The notes below the pieces were generated by a model. That model was not told where the DNA came from. It searched no databases and worked only from the letters and a program-made list of their open reading frames with translations. Below are positions 24,955-38,192 of a DNA stretch of 64,000 bases, in pieces. The stretch comes from Warburgia ugandensis (lineage: Eukaryota; Streptophyta; Magnoliopsida; Canellales; Canellaceae), in contig CP141126.1 in NCBI GenBank assembly GCA_035236585.1, positions 69,045,414 to 69,109,413 of the forward strand, read 5' to 3'. Made by a program: the position numbers and the translations under genes. Numbering within the stretch: position 1 is the stretch's first letter; the number at the start of each line of letters is the position of its first letter.

Positions 24955-26293
24955 GTCTTTTGAATTTTCCATGATTACTTGAAATCATTACTTTGATTTC
25001 TTTTGATTATTTAACTGTCTTTGGATTCCAAGTACCACCTTTTTCTCCAAGACTAGCTGGTAGGGGTTTGAACCATGATTTCATGTGGGTTGGCCATAGG
25101 ATTCCTTTTTAGGTCCCTTGTGGGCCCCACATAGTGTAAAAAGATCATTTTGCCCTTTATGTATAAAAATTAGGGTTTATTCCCATAATCTCAAAATTGA
25201 GTATACTTAGTGGCGTTAGATTTGTATTTCTCAGCACATTCAAAATTTTGATATCTTATATCTCGATTTTGGATAAAATTACTATTTTACCCTTTTGTCC
25301 ATAAAATGAAGAAAATTAAGGATTTTTCATCCAAATTTAGAATTTGTCGTGCTTACAGTCTTTCGAAAGGGTTTACTGAGTTCAATTTCAATTATACATG
25401 TCTTATCCCTTGATTATACTTTTATAAGAAGTATATTCTAAATAACCCTAACATTCCAACCTAATTTTCATTGAAATTCTTAATTTCAATATTTATTTAA
25501 TTTCCTTTCCAAAAATTAGGGGTGTTATAATCTACCTCCCTTACAAAAATTTCTTCCTCAAAATTTGCATATCAACTCACTTAGGAGTCTTCACAACTCT
25601 TTCATAGCCTTACACATGTGGCCTTGCCACTTAAGGAAATCCTCTTTCTTTTCATTCATTTCTCCTACTACTTTCTCCTCAAAAGTATAAATCATATGGT
25701 TGATTCCTATTAAAATGCTCACACATGACTAACCTTACTTATGCATCATTCACTTAAGCTCATTTTTGCTAGACTTTCCAAAAGGATTAATAACTCTTAA
25801 CTGAGTTATCCTTTAGTTTTAAAACCTTCTACTTGACTAAATTTATACCAATCTTTCCATACTTCACAATTTTCCATTCTATCTTCTATTGCTCCTCATC
25901 ATTCTTCTTCAACATATAAAGTTTTGATATAGCTTTCCTACTATGTATAGTCCTTAGACTATTTACAATAACATATTGATTGGATTTTATAACTTCAACT
26001 ATTGTTCTCTATAACAATCTTCCAATATTTGGAAGTAATTATTTCTTTCCTTGTTCTTCCATTATTTGGAAGTGATTACTTCATTTCTACTCTACAATTC
26101 ATACTTCTTTACTATTTCTTTTTATTGACAAATTTCTCTTCAAATTCTGTCATTGAAGAATGGTAACCTTGTAATGATTCTTTCCTCATTCTCATCCCAT
26201 CCATTGTTTTTGTAACACCCTTTGTGTGCCATTTTATTCATAATACTTGACTTTCTACATTTTTCCTTCCAAGATAGTGTCATTTAAATATGC

Positions 26294-26319
26294 ATATATA
26301 TATATATATATATATATAT
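26294..26319. repeat. (TA)n microsatellite
   Basis: About thirteen AT units. A shorter run is at 27380-27397. Confidence 0.9.
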
Positions 26320-28289
26320 TCTTGATCCTCTTTTGTTATCTCTTTCTCATATTCACAACAATATTCTAAACATTCTTACAATCTATAATAATATTTATCT
26401 CTTTTCCTTTCATATATATATTTATATGTCATCGGCTTCAAAATTTCTAGATTATGCATTTCCTAATGCTTCTTCAATTATATAACCCTAAACTTTGCTT
26501 TCTTCAATTAACATGTAACAAGATAATTGATAAGTTTTGTAAGTGTCTAACATATATTCTATAAATGCTCTTGATTTCCTTAAATCCATTTCCATATATT
26601 AGTATCACTTCATCTAATATATTTCATTCTCCTCAAATTTATAAACATCATTTATCCAACTCATAGAACTTAAAACTTGTTTTGATTCTATAATACAATG
26701 TTGCATTTCCAATTCCCAATTATTAATAATAAATTTGAAAATGCTCATCCTTATAGAGAAAAAGGATACTTAATTTCCTCAACATCATTTATGTTCAATG
26801 CATCCTTACATTGATTCTTCCTTTTTCTTTTCCCAAAGAAATTTGTTATTTTCCTATCGTAACTTTCTATAATCACTCCATATCCTTAAAACTTGTTCTT
26901 TCCAACTCATTCAAATAATTTGATGTTCTTTTCTTCAACTATTATAGATATTTTCTCGTTCAATCTCATGTAAGATCGAAAATCTTTAAACTATCATAAA
27001 ATTTCTAACCACTTATTTCTCCAACAATTTGGATTCATAACTCATTCACAATCATCTTTAAACTGAAATTTATCAACCAATGTTTGTTTTCATTTCTCAT
27101 GTTTTATTTCACCCTTCCTCCAAAAATATATTTCCCCTTACTATAATTCTTAAATCTTTCAATATCACCAACTCCATAATGTAAGTGGAATTAATATCTC
27201 TATTCATATTTAGCTCTTCATTTGCCTTGATCAATAAGATGTACTGCTCTTCATGATAATCAATGACTATATTTTCCTAATCAATATTTCTCTTTGTTTT
27301 CATGTTCCATGACCATTTCACCATCTATACCAAATATACTTCTCTTTACGATAGTCCCAAAATTATTACCAATGTTATCATATATATATATATATATTTC
27401 TCTAATCCTTTTGTGCTAATTTCCATGATTGATTTATCATACCAATATAATTTCTAACTTGGTGATTTCACAATTGTTGTACCATATATAGGGCTATAAT
27501 TTCCTTGTTAACCATATATCCTCATGGTTTAATTGTCTTTCTTAATAAGTTTGGGATCATATTTTTGTCCTTTTAACATATCTAACTCTCTTCTCCCTTT
27601 TTATTTTATTCTAATTTCAAAAATCATCTCTTCATGTTCTAAAATTTTATCGTCTCTTTATTAAATCCTTTGCCTTTACTAAGTTTGGAGAGAAATTACT
27701 TATCTCCTTATTCATCTTTATTTAAAACTATCCTCATTTACAAATTTTGGAATTTCTCACTTGTCTCCTCGAATTCCTTTCAAGTAATATCATCTCTATT
27801 TTAATGATTAATTTCATTTAACTAATTCCCATAATACTATATATGTAGCAATTATAACTCTTACACTTATATTTATTTATATATTTATTATAAATTTTTT
27901 TTTTTATAATAACTCTAAAGTTTCCTCTTTAGCTCCTATTTTTCATAAATCTCTCTTTCACCTTTTCTATAAGGTTGGAGTTTTTCCATCACATTTTCCA
28001 ATTTATCACTTCTTTCTCTTTATCTCCATTCCTTCACTTAGTAATGGTCATATACATACTTCACTTAATAATGGTTATATCCATACTAGTATTGGTGTAC
28101 TTTGTTTATACATATGTATGTTTACTCAGGACTTTAGGTTGGACCTAAACATCATACCTTACATCTATTGTAATGTTTTCCTTATTGATTTCTATATCTT
28201 ACTATTCCCTCTATTGGAATTCTTACTTGCTAAGTAGTATTTCTAGTCCTTTCACTAAGTAATATCTACTTATACTATACTATTCCTTC

Positions 28290-28510
28290 ATTACACTAAC
28301 TCATTCTATACGCATTCTCAACTAATGAGTTTAACTCTTTCTATACTCATCCTTCACTAATGAGTTAATTCTTTCTTCACGAATGAGTCAACTTTGTCCT
28401 TACTCCTCAACAAATGAGGCTAATCTTCCTATACTCATCTTTCACCAACTCCTCTTATACTTATTCTTAACTAATGAGTTGATTCCATAACTCATTCTCA
28501 TTGAATAATA
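28290..28510. repeat. Degenerate tandem repeat with 'aatgagt' units
   Basis: Roughly 40-45-bp units share 'actaatgagtt' and 'atactcatc' words, five or so copies, all diverged. It lies just downstream of the primer site of B in the element's sense. Confidence 0.55.
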
Positions 28511-28603
28511 TCCTATTTCTTATCCACTCACTATTTCTCATCCTCAAATGGATTGTCATCTCCATATTGGATAGAAGGGTACTGTACTGTGACTGGATGA
28601 ATC

Positions 28604-28615
28604 GCTTTGATACCA
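28604..28615 (-). other. Primer-binding site of element B
   Basis: The minus strand reads TGGTATCAAAGC, one base from the initiator-Met-tRNA primer site and four bases from the LTR end at 28620. Confidence 0.8.
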
Positions 28616-29059
28616 GCTATGATGACCTAGGTTTTTGAAACACATTTTGTAATACATTTTTCAAAGTCAAGGGAGTCCCCTTAGTAAAAAAATTTCGCAA
28701 AACAAAACAAAAGAAATTCTTTTCTTTTAAAACTTGTTTTGAAAACCCAAGTCACCACTTCATACATAACATAAGTACAATTTATGTACAAAATAAAATT
28801 CCATTCAAGGAATACAATTTTATTAAACATCCAGAATCCATCCAGTGGTTTATAGTACAGCATAGTATCAATACAATACCTGTCCAAATTACATAATCCA
28901 AAATTTGTAAACCTCAACCTACATTAAAAACTCACAATACAATACAATTCCTTCAATTAAAATAAATGTCTTCAAGAGGATGTATCTTGATTGATTATTC
29001 ATCCACATCTTCTAAAGTCTTCACTGTCTTGAGCTTCTAACCCTCCTTCTCTATATCTG

Positions 29060-29099
29060 AGGTATTGTAAACATGGAAACATGTACAATACCTCAGCAA
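29060..29099. other. Conserved LTR hairpin (right copy in B)
   Basis: CTGAGGTATTGTA pairs perfectly with TACAATACCTCAG around a short loop. Confidence 0.7.
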
Positions 29100-32000
29100 G
29101 CTATGCTTGGTAGGGGAATATAAAAACATACTACTTCATCAATATAAGAATACATACCTCAGTCCTTATTTCATCATAGTTATCCATTCATGAGTATTCT
29201 CTACATAGAGTATGTACATTATTTATGTATTACATGACAAATTAGTTAATATAGTGAAGATTGCTCAAAACTTGTTCCTTCCCCTGGCTATACTTCCACT
29301 TAGGAAATCGGTATCCAATCAATCTTTATACAGGGATTTCTAGGAACTCATGTATTGGCATCTCATCATGCCATGGCATTACATTATGCCTATCATATGT
29401 GCATCATAGTACAAAATACATTAGGACTACTATGGGTCAGTCTCAATCCGTACAGTACGCTCGGATGACTGGAATCCTCCATTGATACCAGCTGTGGAAT
29501 ATCAACTCCATGTCCTCATGGGGTGGGCCATGGCTGTCACAGCAGGGCCTTCCCATTATTGCCCCACCCGACATTTATCCTCTCTTTGGGCATGGTATCC
29601 ATCATATAAGTTTCAGGAAGCGGGTGGCCAAATAGTCATAACTTCCCTAGCATGGCATCCCGAGTCTCTATCTCTGTGTAAAACAAAATCACAAGCCTCC
29701 ATACTTGTATGGAAAATACATTGTACATATCAGATGACGTGTCTGTTTAACTAAGGCTGGAATATTTTACATACCCTATTTGTAGGGTTTCCTTAGTTTT
29801 CCATATCTGATTACTTTCACCTCATTAGACTTGATCATCACATTAGATCATTTGGATTAGATTATGAGGTTGGATTGCTCAGTTTGATCATTTGGTTAGA
29901 TCACTTAGTTGGATCACATGTGTTGGATCATATGTTTTGGATTATAACTATGCTAAGGTACTAAGCATAATTATATCATGAAGGTCTATAATTACAGACT
30001 AAGATCATGTAAGTATACACATGAATCCTTAATACATTCTCATACATCCACCCACCTCAAAGTAGTATCTTGATTCATACTTCTCAAGTGTATTCTTCCA
30101 CAATGTCCATCATGGTCTGGATTCATCCAGCTATCAAACCATACGTATAAGGTTATTTCTCTATTCAAGTATGTATTCTTATAAGAGATACCCTACTCTT
30201 TCCTTGAATCATGTTTGATGTAGGGTCTGAATTCTCTATCTATGTTCTTCTACATACCCATACATAATTTCTACATATACATACGTAATACAATACTACA
30301 CTAATATTCTTATTGTTTTTGATCATTCATGATCTTGTGGATCTTCTTTGATCATCTTTGTCTTGATTACAAATTTTAAAAGGATTAAATGATTTACTAC
30401 ATTTTATGCTCTCGTTATTATTACTCAACCAATTAATGTTTTATTGGTTGAGGGTAGCTTATTTTATCCTATGTCTAGAAGCTCCTCTTTTGTCAAATTG
30501 GCTAAGGCTTACTAGTTGAATAGTTGAACACAAAATGGTTACTTCAATCCTCATGTAAGGAGGCGCTTAGACCTCACAAATGTCAACAGAAGGTAGGGGA
30601 AGAGCAAGGCTCTATTAGAGAACCCCCTTAACCATTATGTCCGTCATCCACTAGAATGACCCTAGCTCAACCTTTCATAAGTTTCCTAGAGCATTTAACC
30701 CTAAGTACTCTTTCTAATTAATTTTAATTATTTCCATGAGCTAAAATGTGATTCATGGAGTTTTATTATGCTCCTAATATGGACCAAGGAATTTATATCC
30801 CTTATATTATCCTACTAACTATGGTCCTTACTATCATTAAGTCCATGTCATACATTCCATGTAACTATCCTTTCCTTCTAATTTCATTTAATTACAATTT
30901 CAATGAAATTTCCATTACTTAAGCATTAAAGCATAAATTTAAAGCATAAATAAACAATTAAATAAATAATTCTATAATTAACTCAACTAAGAAATGAAAG
31001 ACAATAATGTTCAATAAATCAAATAGAAATCTAACATGCTATCATGATCCAACAGTCTTAATTGATCCATATTCTTTTTTCATCTTTTTAGGGTTTAAAA
31101 TCTTGATCCTTCTTTTTATTTTGGATCTAACAACTCTTATTGATGTAATTTCATCCTTAGGTCATTGATGTATCTCATCAATTGATTTGATCTTCCTTGA
31201 TCTACCCGACCAAGGAGATCTTAAGTTACTTTCTACCATCTAAGAGCATAGATCTTGATCTAGTCCAAATCCTCATCATCCATTCCATAAATTCATATGA
31301 TCTTATCTCAAGATCATTATCAAAATATATCAATATTGCTCAATAATCCTGGATCATCTTGATCTAGGAGATACTATTTACTTTTAGGGATTTTAGTACT
31401 TTTTAATGCTAAATCTCTTAATATATGCCTATTAAATTACATATAACCCACTTATTTATCTTATTATGTTATTATATCATCATCCAATGAGTTTTCATTG
31501 TTCTGATCATCCTAGTTCTTATAGATCAAGGATGTTAGTATACTTATCCACTTAATTACAAAAAATTTAATTAATTAAAATTAAAATTTTATTGTTTCAG
31601 TACATTCTAATTATTACAAGGAATCCATCAAAACTTTCTGATCTCAATTTGTATTCTAACTAAGATCAGAATTGAGGTTTAAAGCTTTTAGCTCATTTTA
31701 AGGGCTAAATTTCACTCTTACTGTTGTTCTTTATTTTATTGATCTATAGACACCAAATTTCTATTGTGATCAATTTTTTTTTAATGTTTTTGGATCTTAT
31801 GAACACATCCACAGGTTCAGATTTTCAGTTTGGGGTCATCTGGGCCTTGATCCAAGATCAATGGCATAGATTTTACTAAAGAGAGCATTCAAATACTATT
31901 TAAAAGCAAGATCTAACAAGTTTAGTGGATTATAGAAGATATAAGGATTCCATAGCAGGTTTCAGATCTAAAATCAGAGCTATATTAAGCTCTGAACTGA

Positions 32001-33033
32001 AAAAACAAGTTTTTAGTTCAAAATTTGACGGTCCAGATTAGATCTGGTTTTACAGGTGCAGGACTATCATCAGCCCACCCCGGTTATAGTCTACTTCAGG
32101 TGATTGGGCAGAGGTGACTGACTATGGGCAACACGTTTAGATCTGGACCGTCGGATCACCCATGTTTGGATCTCTTTTGTCCACGACTTTCAAGGGACCA
32201 TATCTCATCTCTTGGGGTTTTGAGGCCCCAGGAAATCACCCAATGGTTCAGAATTTGGATCTGAGTTGGGGAAGTTGGAGATCTCAACCCTCAATGCTGG
32301 ATCCATCATTCCCGACGGATCAATGGCTGGGGAGTTCTCCAGGTGGCCAGAAAACCAGATCAAGCTACCGGGATGAAAGAGGAGTGCAAGGTGCACCTAC
32401 CTATTCTAGGCTGAGGGAGAGGAGTTCACTAGAGAAGGAGAAACCCCACCAAAGAACGAGATAGAAAACCCTAGCTGCCGAAAAACATATACAGAGCTTG
32501 ATTCTTAGTCGTTGTTGCCGGAGAATGTGGGGGACCATGGGGGTTTCAAAGAACACCCGATTCTGAAGATCTCCAATGGTGTAAGATCTTTGTTCACCAG
32601 CCAGATTGGCCAGAATTTTGTGAACAAATTGCTGAAGATGGTAAACATTACTGGGTTGAACTTCATTTGGATTTTTAAGGAGATTGAACTATTGGATCAT
32701 TGTTAAATATTATGGGTTTTATATAAGATTTCATTTTGACCAAATCCAACGGTGAAGATCTGGTTCTGATAAGTGAAATTGGATGCCTAATTAGATTAGG
32801 GTTTCATGGGAGGAAACCCCATTTCATTGGGGACAACACATCGCGGGACGCGCCTAATGCAGACATGGGATCCTCTGCCCAGGTGCGTTTTGGGGACACG
32901 ACTAAGGGGAAAAAAAGAAAGAGAGAAAAAATGGAATTTGGAGAAGATGGAGATTGTTTGTAGATCTGGAGTTTTTGGAAATGCTGAGGGACCTCGTGAG
33001 ACACATTAGAAAAAATTTTGGGATTTTTATGAG

Positions 33034-33045
33034 CTATTTATAGAG
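33034..33045 (-). promoter_or_regulatory. TATA-like box of LTR B (right copy)
   Basis: Minus strand CTCTATAAATAGC, in the 5' LTR. Confidence 0.6.
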
Positions 33046-33802
33046 GAGTTTTGAATTTTGCATGATTACTTGAAATCATTACTTTGATTTCTTTTGATTA
33101 TTTAATTGTCTTTGGATTCCCACTATCACCTTTTTCTCCAAGACCAGCTGGTAGGGGTTTGACCCATAATTTCATGTAGGCTGGCCATAGGATTCCTTTT
33201 TAGGTCCCTTGTGGGCCCCACATAGTGTAAAAAGACCATTTTGCCCTTTATATAGAAAAATTAGGGTTTATTTCCATGATCTCAGAATTGAGCGTACTTA
33301 GTGGCGTTTGATTTATATTTACCAGTACATTCTAAATTTTGATGTCTCAGATCTCGATTTTGGGTAAAATTACTATTTTACCCTTTTGTCCATAAAATGA
33401 AGAAAATTAAGGATTTTTCATCCGAATTCAGAATTTGTCGTGCTTATAGTCATTCCGAAGGGTTTACTAAGTTCCATTTCAATTATACATGTCTTATCCC
33501 TTGATTATACTTTTATAAAAAGTACATTCTAAATAACCCTAATATTCCAGCCTGATTTTCATTGAAATTCTCAAGTTTAATGTTTATTTAATTTCCTTAC
33601 CAAAAATTAAGGGTGTTACACACACTCATATGATTTGAAAAATATTTCCATCATTAGAAAATCACACAACTGACCTCTTATTACCAGTACCATGCAATGC
33701 ATCATAGTCATTCAATAATATTCACTCATCATAGAAACATATACACACATGTCTATAGAGGAGAAATATCAATTTGACATCAGAAACAAAACATGATGTG
33801 TC

Positions 33803-33809
33803 ACATAAG
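33803..33809. repeat. SINE target duplication, left copy (acataag)
   Basis: Seven bases matched exactly at 33994-34000. Confidence 0.6.
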
Positions 33810-33993
33810 AAAAGGGCAGCCTGTTGCATGTAGCTCTTGCATATACAGGGTTCAGGAAAGGAGCATATTACAAGGTTCTACAATAAGTAACATTACCTTG
33901 CCTTTTGCAAGAGGCTATTTCCATGCCTTGAACCCTTGACCTCAAGGTCACACAATAACAAATCTACTGTTGTGCCAAGCCTTGCCTTCTAAA
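33810..33993 (-). mobile_element. tRNA-derived SINE, Au-like body
   Basis: On the minus strand the head has a box-A-like TGGCACAACAG and, about 32 bases later, a box-B-like GGTTCAAGGC. This is followed by 'ggaaatagcctcttgc' and 'aaaaggcaaggtaatg', very like the body of plant Au-type SINEs ('cctcttgcaaaagcaaggtaaggctg'). The length of about 180 bp fits that family. Both sides carry 'acataag', a likely target duplication. SINEs of this type are transcribed by RNA polymerase III and copied by LINE enzymes. The family name is from memory of the consensus. Confidence 0.75.
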
Positions 33994-34000
33994 ACATAAG
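33994..34000. repeat. SINE target duplication, right copy (acataag)
   Basis: Exact match to 33803-33809. Confidence 0.6.
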
Positions 34001-34439
34001 GCACCACATATCATCAAAATAATTTAACATAAAAATGATTAGTCAAGAATTTTCTCGTGCTAATACAATTTTCGAATCTCATTGGAAAAATCTTATAAAT
34101 TGGTCATGAGTATTCATCTAACAACCAAATCATAGATTCATCTTTCAAATAATCATCCTACTCCTGAGGAGAATATAAAAAAATGCATAGGATCAAACTA
34201 TGCTCACTGATGGATAGGCCATGTGCCTACCATCACCTAAGAGGGACTTCCCATTGCATCCATCATAGGACCTACTGCTAAAAATTCACAGGGATCACCA
34301 AAATAGGAGTTGCCACTCATTGGCTGTAGGGTACCTACCTCTTGTGGTTGAAAGTTGGGAGGCCAGCCTTTACAACCATCTAACACAAAGCTATAACATA
34401 TTAAATTTTTAATGGCCAATTTGAGTTAATTCTAGAAAA

Positions 34440-35003
34440 ATGTGAAATTGGGATCAAAAGAACATTCCCCCTCGGTTCTCATGTCACTGATGACGGTGAT
34501 GATGCATATCACCTGCAATGACACGAACATTCCCCTCCTAGGTGCACATGAATGCAAAGCTCTCATTCTACCCGGCCTAACCAAGGTAAGCTGCCACCCG
34601 CTGTTTGCCTTCTTACATTGAGTTCCTCTATTTTATTTAATGCCAAAAAATGGCGTGGAATGTTGTTTTTCTCGTGATTGTGGGAGTTACTATTTTTGCA
34701 AAAAATAAGTTAATGAAACAGTGTCAGATGAGGATATGAACCGTTTATCTTGTGCATGATGACACAAAGGAAAAACCCATGAATTTTCATGGTGATCAGA
34801 TGGCTAGGGACGCCAAAAAATTAAATCCATGCTTTTGTGGTTGTATGACTCCTTAAATTTTGAAAGAAATGCTTCTGTTTAAGTTTTTTTTTTTTTTTTG
34901 TGATTCTAAAAATCAAAGTTTTAACATAGGAATCCCGACTATTTTTATAAATTCTTATTATATTGTTGAGAAAAAAGAAGAAGAAAAAATTGAGGTTTCA
35001 CAA
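34440..35003 (+). mobile_element. Element C: 5' LTR (incomplete)
   Basis: Bases about 34450-34817 match 39165-39517, and 34825-35003 match 42256-42423. So this is a much shortened form of the 3' LTR at 38845-42423. It ends 'gaggtttcaca' directly before the primer site. The left boundary is approximate. Confidence 0.7.
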
Positions 35004-35021
35004 TTTGGTATCAGAGCCCAG
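35004..35021 (+). other. Primer-binding site of element C
   Basis: The plus strand reads TTTGGTATCAGAGCCCA, which contains the exact initiator-Met-tRNA primer site TGGTATCAGAGCC. This sets C on the plus strand. Confidence 0.85.
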
Positions 35022-36498
35022 GTCCACTCCATCACAGCCATTCCAACAAATTCAAAGGTCACATACAATCCATGAAGTGAGGTGGTTTCCTAAATGTGAG
35101 TTACATAGATAACTCATGTGAGGGATGCTGATGATTGTGAAATAGATAATTTTATGAAGGTTGGCATATTTTCTTAGAAATTGTGACTTTAAGTCCTTGT
35201 ATGACCACAAGGAAGTACACTTTTATGGGAAGTGCATGATTTTTAGAATCATGAATCAAAATAAGGATTATAAATTAGTTTCTCTTAGTGAGAACCTTAT
35301 TATATGATAGCAGATATATTTATATGATTGCTTTTGAGAATTCAAGTTCTAACTTGAACGGTGTGAGTAAACTATTGGAAAAGGCCTAACAATTTTGTAA
35401 TGACAATGGTATGATGATGAAGGATCAGAAATGGTTACAACTATTGAGAACTTGAGAAAGTTGAGAGGAGTATAGTATCGATTTAAACTTGAAGCAGATT
35501 TATTTGACGAATAAATTGTAATATGGAAAAAATCATTAAAAATTGATGAAATAAGATCCTAGTGTTCCTATAGATGAGATGTTTGACTTTGAGACGAAAA
35601 CTGGTGAGTTAGTGTATAAAGAGGTGTTGAAAGCTAGTCATTAATGAAAAGTAAATGTCTATAAATCATTCTGAGGATTTTCAATTAGGATTAGAGACAC
35701 ATAGCTCTTGAAGGAGATAGTAACCATTTTATGATAATAGTTAGTAGTAATGGTGAACCAAGTGGGGAGAGATATTTATTGAAGTTGTTGTGACAATAAG
35801 GTGAGATAAAAATTAATTAGTTCTTATGCTTACAAAAATATTGATATCAAACATTAGTGGGGAGTTAATACGTACAAATTGTGTTTAGGGTTTTGATTTG
35901 ATTTGAAGAGCACATTACCTGGAGAACACGATGACTAAATTGTGAGAATAATTCTTGAATAGAAATGAATTTGTAATAAAGCAACTAGAAAGAAAAACAT
36001 ACGAAGTGAATGAGGCGAGACGAAATTAATTATGATTGATTTACATCCAACGCTGACAGGGATGATAGTGTGGTTTCTGATGATTAAGGAAGTATTATAA
36101 AGGTAAATTTCTTTAAGTGTGAAATAAATTGAGTTGTAAATTATTTTGATTGATATGACCATGGATAGATTGTTATATGTTGACAATTGTATTGAGGAAT
36201 CAAATGATTGTGAAGCATTCTACACTAGTTGCGAGGTTGCAAACATAACCTCTATCTAAAGAGGGATTCTTTTAGCTCAAGACTGATCACAAAAACTTAG
36301 ACATGGGTACTTCGAGTCACCTTAGTAAGGGCAAGAGACCTTTCATTGACATGATTGTAGAAGCCATTGAGCCAGCGACATTTGATCAAGCAGTGTTGGG
36401 ATAAGGACGGGCACCTAGACAACTCTATCCTAGATTTAGTGGGCCACCACAATAGTGGTAATGGCATCAGTAACCACCATCACAGAGGCAACCCTTTA

Positions 36499-36935
36499 AA
36501 TGTTTGACTGTGGAGAGTTAAGACATTCCTTTAGAGACTGTCCCAGCAGACAGTGAATCAGACTGACTAACATTGGAGACAGGGCAGAGATGGCCCACAT
36601 TGGTAAAAATGAGCATTGTCATTACTGGATGAAAGTACAAACCTCAACCGACATTGTGATAAGTACTCTATTGATTGTGGACAGACATACCAAGATCCTC
36701 TTTGACTTAGGATCTAGTTACCCTTGTGGTTGGAGTGTTGACACCCTAATGAATGTGCCTTTATATGTATTTAAAGATCTTTGGGTTGGAGGTTATGACA
36801 CTTATTGGCAAGTTATTGAAACTTGTAAGCACCTCTAACGAGTACTGGTGGAAATGATGATGAGTGAAAGGATAGATACTAACTTTATCATCCTCGATTT
36901 GAGGGATTATGATATCATCCTTGGGATGGATTCCA
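36499..36935 (+). pseudogene. Gag zinc knuckle and retropepsin relics of element C
   Basis: Near 36499-36545 the codons resemble a CCHC zinc knuckle of plant Ty3 Gag. At 36693-36725 the reading ILFDLGSSYPC matches the 'vLFDSGAthSF' active-site region of Ty3 proteases. At 36896-36931 the reading DLRDYDIILGMD matches the 'dfDvILGMDWL' end of the same domain at the expected distance. These are known signatures of Metaviridae proteases. The stretch is a fossil and does not make a working protein. Confidence 0.75.
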
Positions 36936-38192
36936 TTGTCAGAGGATAGTTGATTGCAGTGAGAAGAAAGGTACTTTTGATATACTAGATAACTATTGAT
37001 CTCAGTCCTAAGTAAGAAGGGGCATCATTGAGATTTGCATTAACCTTTCCTTGAAGTTAATATAGTACTCATCTAATGTACTGAGTTCTGGTTTTGTGAT
37101 TGTGGGTGACAGAGAATGGCTAAAGAATTAGCACACAGAGGGTGTGTGAAGATTCATAATCTTCCTGAGGAGATTTTAGGATTTTACGCCATGAGAGATT
37201 GATTTTTTATATCAATTTGACATCATATATAGTGTCATTTTCTAAAGTGCCATGTAGGATGGCCCTAGCTGAGTTGGAAGGGTTCTAGCTATGGTAATTA
37301 TTTGACAAGAGTATCGGACATAGTGGGACTTCATGGGATGCATTAATCCTCTTGGTGAGAAGAAAGATAGATTCTTCCTGCTAAGCACAGATTGTTAATT
37401 GTTTGATTGCTCCACGGTGGAGAATTGATATTTTTATTATATATTGATGATCTATATGATCAACCATCGATTGTGCATAATATTGGTGGATGTTGATTTG
37501 AGGTCTGGTTATCACTAGCTAAGGATTGTGACTGAAATGTCTTTAAGACAATTATTAGAACTTATTATAATTGCTACAAGCTCTGGATCATATTAATTGA
37601 TGAAATTAGTACACAGATAGTATGTATGGATATGATGGGTTAAATTTCTAAAGGTTGCTGAGATGATTTATGATTAATAGTGAATGATGTTTTGTATATA
37701 TCATCACTTTACAGAGCACAAGGAGTTCTTGCGTATTATTCTGAGTATCTAAAGGACTCATCTTTTGCTATAAATGGATGTGAGTAGGAATTATGGTCAA
37801 AGAAGATGAATTTTCTTGACTACAATACCTCTATTGATAGAGATACGGTTTATAAGGACTATGATAAATTGGGACTAGTTAAATTAATGACTATGGTTGA
37901 TAGTCTCCTTAGTCTGGTGAACAGTTATTGCTGGATGATTGAGTTCTCCAGGATAGCAATGACATGGATACTATTTTTTATTACGCATATGAGCCTAATT
38001 TTTCATGCAGGTGAGAGGTGTGACAGTAAAGTATGTTTAGTACGAGGGCAATTCCTCATGTATAATCAACTCAAAATTTTGGCTTATACTTGTGAGTAGC
38101 CGATGAGGGTGGGTGCGCGATGTACTAGCAAGCTTCTAGGTGGCAAGCTTCTAGGTACTCATAGTATGATTGTACGATGGACTAGATTTTTT

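Larger units (their letters stand above)
21054..25529 (-). mobile_element. Element B: 3' LTR (incomplete)
   Basis: This 4.5-kb stretch is a direct repeat of about 29027-33620, with about 6% differences in a 240-base sample. It ends 'ggggtgttata' on the plus strand beside a purine tract and pol-tail motif, so it is the 3' LTR of a minus-strand element. It is shorter than its partner at the outer end. It carries the conserved hairpin (21081-21121), a cluster of TTGGATCA-like words at about 21880-21985 and a TATA-like box at 24943-24954. Confidence 0.85.
25530..28603 (-). mobile_element. Element B: internal region
   Basis: Only about 3.1 kb lies between the two LTRs, less than one LTR length. 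The right edge has a primer site (28604-28615). The left edge has a purine tract and the pol-tail motif (rough span 25530-25585). On the minus strand near 25590-25650 a short stretch reads like the 'FLKWQGH' part of a chromodomain, which suggests a chromovirus of the Tekay/Del kind; this is weak. The rest is AT-rich, with many short pyrimidine words and no recognisable Gag, protease, reverse transcriptase or integrase. The copy is broken. Confidence 0.7.
28620..33620 (-). mobile_element. Element B: 5' LTR, about 5 kb
   Basis: The LTR runs from TGATGACC beside the primer site to GGTGTTACA at 33620 (in sense it starts TGTAACACCC). At 5001 bp it is longer than the internal region. It holds the conserved hairpin as a perfect 13-bp stem at 29060-29099, a TTGGATCA word cluster near 29870-29945, and a TATA-like box at 33034-33045. 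A TG...CA frame in sense and the primer site make the ends firm. Confidence 0.85.
33621..34440 (-). mobile_element. Old LTR relic carrying a SINE
   Basis: The part at 34200-34400 recalls the body of LTRs A and D: a run of 'ctaccatcac', 'agggacttcccatt' and 'gttgggaggccagcc' in the same order as 56940-57050. I infer a strongly decayed fragment of a related minus-strand LTR. A SINE lies in it at about 33810-33993. No internal region or ends can be set. Confidence 0.45.
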
